Of a DNA stretch of 64,000 bases, positions 60,894-64,000 are shown piece by piece. The notes under the pieces were generated by a model that saw only the letters and a list, made by a program, of their open reading frames with translations, did no database searches and was not told where the DNA came from. The stretch is from the NCBI GenBank assembly GCA_903970165.1, contig CAJCHZ010000047.1, positions 62,001-126,000 of the forward strand, written 5' to 3'. Each line of letters starts with the position of its first letter. Positions within the stretch are counted from its first letter, which is position 1. The position numbers and the translations under genes are program-made. This stretch comes from Betaproteobacteria bacterium (lineage in GTDB: Bacteria > Acidobacteriota > Terriglobia > Acidiferrales > UBA7541).

Positions 60894-63599
60894 TCACTCA
60901 TACCGCAGCGCGACAATCGGATCGACCGATGCGGCCCGTCGTGCCGGCACGGCACTTGCCACCAGGGCCACGAAAACCACTCCGAGCAATGCGCACATAA
61001 ACGAGAAAGCGTCGCCGGGAGCCACTCCGAACAGCATTGCACGCATCCAGTGCGCCCCTCCAGTTGCCAACGGCAGGCCCACCCCGATACCTATCGCGCT
61101 CACCAGCAAGCTCTCCTCCAACACCATCCACAGCACGCGCGAACGCTGCGCTCCCAGCGCCATCCGCACGCCGATTTCCGATGTTCGCCGGCTCACGCGA
61201 TAAGCGAGCGTGCCATACAAGCCCGTAGCTACGAGCAACGCCGCAAGGAGGCCGAAGAACATCGCCAGGCGCGCGAAAAGCCGAGGCTGCGAAAAGGATT
61301 CGTCGAAGACGGCGCGCTGTGTCAAGGGCTTCTGCATCGGCAGGTTGGGATCCATCTCGCGCAAGGCAACACGCAGGTTCGGAATCAACGCCAGAGGATC
61401 GCCGGAGGTGTGGACCTCCACTTCCATATCGGAAACTGAGCTTCGTTGAGAAAAAGGGAAATAGAGGACGGGCCGCGCTCTCTCGCCGACCGTCGTGTAC
61501 TTGCTGTCCGCGGCGACGCCCACAATCGTGAACGGACCTTCGGCTTCCACTCCGCCAACGATGTGGCCCAAGGGCGAATTCGCGGGGAAAAAACGCTTGG
61601 CAAACGTTTCGTTGACGACGACGACCCTTGGCGCCTGGCGGCCGTCGGCATCCGTGATGTCGCGTCCTTCCAGCAATGGAACGCCGAGCGTATGCAGAAA
61701 ATCGGGCCCTACGTCGTTCGAACGCATCCCGATTTGTTCCCACGAGCCCGAAGGCTTTACGCCATCGATGGAATAAACATTGTTGTCGCTCCAGCCGGAG
61801 CCCAGGCGGTTTCCGAGTAGCGTGACGAACTCCACACCGGGTACCGCCCGCATTCGCTGGACCAGCCTCTGGTAGAAGAGCGTCTTCTCGTCGTCGTTGT
61901 GCGTGTTCAGCGGGCTAGTGCCAAATACCAGCAAACCCTGCGTACGCAGGCCGAGCGGAAGTGTTTCGTAATTTCGCAGCGAGCGCACTAGCAGCCCCGC
62001 GCCCAGCAGCAAAGTCAAACACAGCGCCATCTGCGCCGCCACGAGCAACTTGCCCGCCCAGGAACTCCGTTTGCTTCGTTGAGATGGTGCGTTGGACGTC
62101 TTCAGCGTGGCATTCGCGGAGGCGCTCAGCACGTTGCGCAGCGGCGCCAAGCCGAAAACGACGGCGCAGGCGAGCGAAATTCCGAACGTGAACAGCAGTA
62201 CGCTGCGGTCCAGCGAAAAGGGAAGCTCGATCTGTGACCATGCAGCCAGCGCGCTGCTGGCCGAGACCGCGAAAAACCAGCCCAGCAAGGCTCCCGCGCC
62301 GACCAGCAGCAAACTCTCTGCGAGTAACTGGCGTAGCAGGCGCCCCGTCCCCGCGCCCAGAGAAATGCGCACGGCAAATTCGCGCTGGCGGGCGGAGTTG
62401 CGCGCCACCAGCAGCATGGCCACGTTGGTACACGCGATGAGGAGCACCAGCGCAACCATGGCCATCAACACTTCAATCGGCTGCTCGTATTGGTCGCGCA
62501 CCACCTGGATGCCTCGCGCGGGCACCAGTGCCAGCAGCGGCTTGAAGTTTTTCGGATCCGCATCGGGGACGCCAATCCACGCGGCTCGTTGAAACGGCGG
62601 ATCGAGAATAACCAGTGCTTGCGGCAAGGAAACGCCGGGCTGCAGCCTCCCGATCAGCCTGAGGCACCACCATTTGGGCGTGCCATACAAAGTGTTCATC
62701 GAGGGCGGATTGCCCCAGGCGTTCAGCTCCGGCCGGTTTTGCAGCGGAATCCACAGATCGGTGGCATTCCCGCGATCCAGTCCATAGAAGCCCGGCCCTG
62801 CCACCCCAACGATGGTGATCGGCACGCTCTTGACGTAAATCGTCTGGCCGATAGCGGAGTTCTTGCTCCCGAAGCGCGCCGTCCAGTAAGCATAACTGAG
62901 CACCGCGATCGGCGCGTGCCCGCGCTCGTCTTCGAAGGCAAAACCACGGCCGAGAGAAAATCCGGCGCCCAGTCCCGAAAAAAAATTTCCGCTGACCATG
63001 TCCACTGCGGCCTCTTCCGGATCCTGCCCGATACGGACAGGCGTTTTCCCGGCCGCCAGCGGAACGTACGCCATCAGGTCCGAAAACGCGTTGCGCTCCT
63101 GGCGAAGGGCTTCAAATTCAGGGTCCGAAAAGGACGTGTCGCCGTCGCCCGTGTTCCATGCACCCGGAGGCTGATCGTTGGGCAGCGTCAGATGCACCAG
63201 TTGTTCCGGATGAGGCAGCGGCAGGTTGCGCAGCAGGACGCTGTTCATCACGCTGAACATCGCCGTGTTGCCTCCAATGCCCAGCGCCAGCGTCAATATC
63301 GCGACAAGAGTGAAGCCAGGATTCTTGCGCAGCAGACGAAAGGCGTAGCGGCAGTCCTGAACCGTGGTTTCCAGAATTGGCAGTCCGCGCCGCTCGCGAT
63401 ATTTCTCGTTCGTTTGTTCCACGCCGCCGAGCTTCATTATGGCTTCCCGCCTCGCCTGCTCTTTGGACATACCCGCGCGCAGGTTGTCTTCGATGTGCAT
63501 CGCAAGATGGCTTTCCATTTCCGCGGAGAATTCAGCGTCGCGCACTTTTTTGTTGAAGGCGCCGCCCAGCCGTGAAAACAATGCCCGCAACCGCCTCAT
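60894..63599 (-). CDS. ADOP-type permease, first of the tandem set
   Basis: About 901 aa from ATG 63599, which follows GGAGGG; the open frame extends into the PadR gene. Prefix [25 protein letters not shown]1 [20 protein letters not shown], MacB-type core with VDMVSGNFFSGLGAGFSLGRGF, FtsX block one MVALVLLIACTNVAMLLVARN and block two GTLAYRVSRRTSEIGVRMALGA. It is the gene next to the PadR regulator, 20 bases after its stop, and is the most likely direct regulatory target. Confidence 0.92.
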   Translation of the reverse strand: MRRLRALFSRLGGAFNKKVRDAEFSAEMESHLAMHIEDNLRAGMSKEQARREAIMKLGGVEQTNEKYRERRGLPILETTVQDCRYAFRLLRKNPGFTLVAILTLALGIGGNTAMFSVMNSVLLRNLPLPHPEQLVHLTLPNDQPPGAWNTGDGDTSFSDPEFEALRQERNAFSDLMAYVPLAAGKTPVRIGQDPEEAAVDMVSGNFFSGLGAGFSLGRGFAFEDERGHAPIAVLSYAYWTARFGSKNSAIGQTIYVKSVPITIVGVAGPGFYGLDRGNATDLWIPLQNRPELNAWGNPPSMNTLYGTPKWWCLRLIGRLQPGVSLPQALVILDPPFQRAAWIGVPDADPKNFKPLLALVPARGIQVVRDQYEQPIEVLMAMVALVLLIACTNVAMLLVARNSARQREFAVRISLGAGTGRLLRQLLAESLLLVGAGALLGWFFAVSASSALAAWSQIELPFSLDRSVLLFTFGISLACAVVFGLAPLRNVLSASANATLKTSNAPSQRSKRSSWAGKLLVAAQMALCLTLLLGAGLLVRSLRNYETLPLGLRTQGLLVFGTSPLNTHNDDEKTLFYQRLVQRMRAVPGVEFVTLLGNRLGSGWSDNNVYSIDGVKPSGSWEQIGMRSNDVGPDFLHTLGVPLLEGRDITDADGRQAPRVVVVNETFAKRFFPANSPLGHIVGGVEAEGPFTIVGVAADSKYTTVGERARPVLYFPFSQRSSVSDMEVEVHTSGDPLALIPNLRVALREMDPNLPMQKPLTQRAVFDESFSQPRLFARLAMFFGLLAALLVATGLYGTLAYRVSRRTSEIGVRMALGAQRSRVLWMVLEESLLVSAIGIGVGLPLATGGAHWMRAMLFGVAPGDAFSFMCALLGVVFVALVASAVPARRAASVDPIVALRYE

Positions 63600-63619
63600 A
63601 AAGCCCTCCGTAAATCCGG

Positions 63620-63964
63620 CTAAGATCTTTCTTCGCCGGGGGCGAGGAACCGCGCCAGGATCGCGGTGGTCTGCTCCCAATCGCGTTCTTCTTTATTCAG
63701 CTGTTTTCGCCCGGCGCGGGTTAGTTTGTAATATTTCGCTTTGCGGTTGTTGTCCGACACGCCCCACTCCGAGCTGATGTAGCCTTCCTGTTCCAGCTTT
63801 AGCAGCGCGGGGTACAAAGTGCCGTAGTTCACAATGAGCAAGTCCCCGCTGGTCTGCTCGATTCGGCGCGCAATCCCGTAGCCGTGCAACGGGCCCATCG
63901 CTTGCAGCGTTTTTAGCACCATCAGAGCAAGCGTTCCCTGCCAAACATCTTTCTTTTCGCCCAT
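63620..63964 (-). CDS. PadR-family transcriptional regulator
   Basis: A 114-aa winged-helix protein from ATG 63964, with AGGAG about ten bases upstream; GTG 63973 is an alternative but too close to that site. PadR landmarks are GTLALMVLKTLQAMGPLHGYGIARRI, NYGTLYPALLKLEQEGYISSEW and KYYKLTRAGRKQL. In Acidobacteriota such regulators are commonly beside ADOP genes, as here, and probably repress the three-permease transcript and themselves. The effector is unknown. Confidence 0.93.
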   Translation of the reverse strand: MGEKKDVWQGTLALMVLKTLQAMGPLHGYGIARRIEQTSGDLLIVNYGTLYPALLKLEQEGYISSEWGVSDNNRKAKYYKLTRAGRKQLNKEERDWEQTTAILARFLAPGEERS

Positions 63965-64000
63965 CGCGTTCACTGCTCCTTTGCGGAGTCCAATCCAGAG

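Overview
The window looks like a chromosomal segment of a soil-type Acidobacteriota (Terriglobia/'Koribacter'-like). The strongest evidence is four very large MacB/FtsX-like permeases of the acidobacterial duplicated orphan permease (ADOP) type, three of them in tandem behind a PadR regulator. Supporting signs are a 1.2-kaa TonB-dependent receptor with an N-terminal carboxypeptidase-regulatory-like domain, a PEGA-repeat Ser/Thr kinase, an ABC permease fused to an M1-like peptidase, and moderately high GC with many GTG/TTG starts. No rRNA, phage, IS element or CRISPR array was seen. One tRNA (Arg, anticodon CCT) is present.

Layout. 1-5.9 kb: a CoA-transferase B subunit, an unrecognised secreted protein, then a leftward group (zinc-ribbon rhomboid protease, small conserved protein, PgsA) divergent from a coiled-coil protein and the lipoprotein RlpA. 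5.9-10.7 kb: HIT protein, a VapBC module, a solitary ADOP permease and a second PIN module with an unusually long antitoxin candidate. 10.7-18.7 kb: RidA plus a PLP-dependent threonine-dehydratase-like enzyme (a metabolically matched pair), an ArsR-type regulator, and a tripartite RND efflux operon with the pump gene first. 19-23.7 kb: ABC ATPase and a permease/M1-peptidase fusion. 23.7-29.8 kb: a signalling block of CHASE2 nucleotide cyclase, double-FHA protein and PP2C phosphatase, followed on the other strand by a GAF/HD-GYP phosphodiesterase. 29.8-41 kb: a membrane protein, a secreted Ig-like protein, RmuC flanked by two related hairpins, the TonB receptor, an AbrB/PIN pair whose toxin is frameshifted, and an 878-aa protein ending in a PilZ domain.

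41-46 kb: the least explained part. It holds a free-standing reverse transcriptase of a subgroup I cannot assign, a zinc-ribbon protein on the same strand, a perfect 8-bp-arm hairpin between them and a structured non-coding leader, next to a Ser/Thr kinase with BON-like and PEGA domains. 46-53.7 kb: cytochrome P450, a copper-type cluster (Cys-containing secreted protein, Tat multicopper oxidase, TolC-like outer-membrane protein), tRNA-Arg and small proteins. 53.7-64 kb: AsmA-like protein, then three tandem ADOP permeases and their PadR regulator at the right edge.

All assignments come from reading motifs and gene context only; no database search was run. Start codons were moved to internal ATG/GTG codons where a Shine-Dalgarno-like sequence or signal peptide argued for it.
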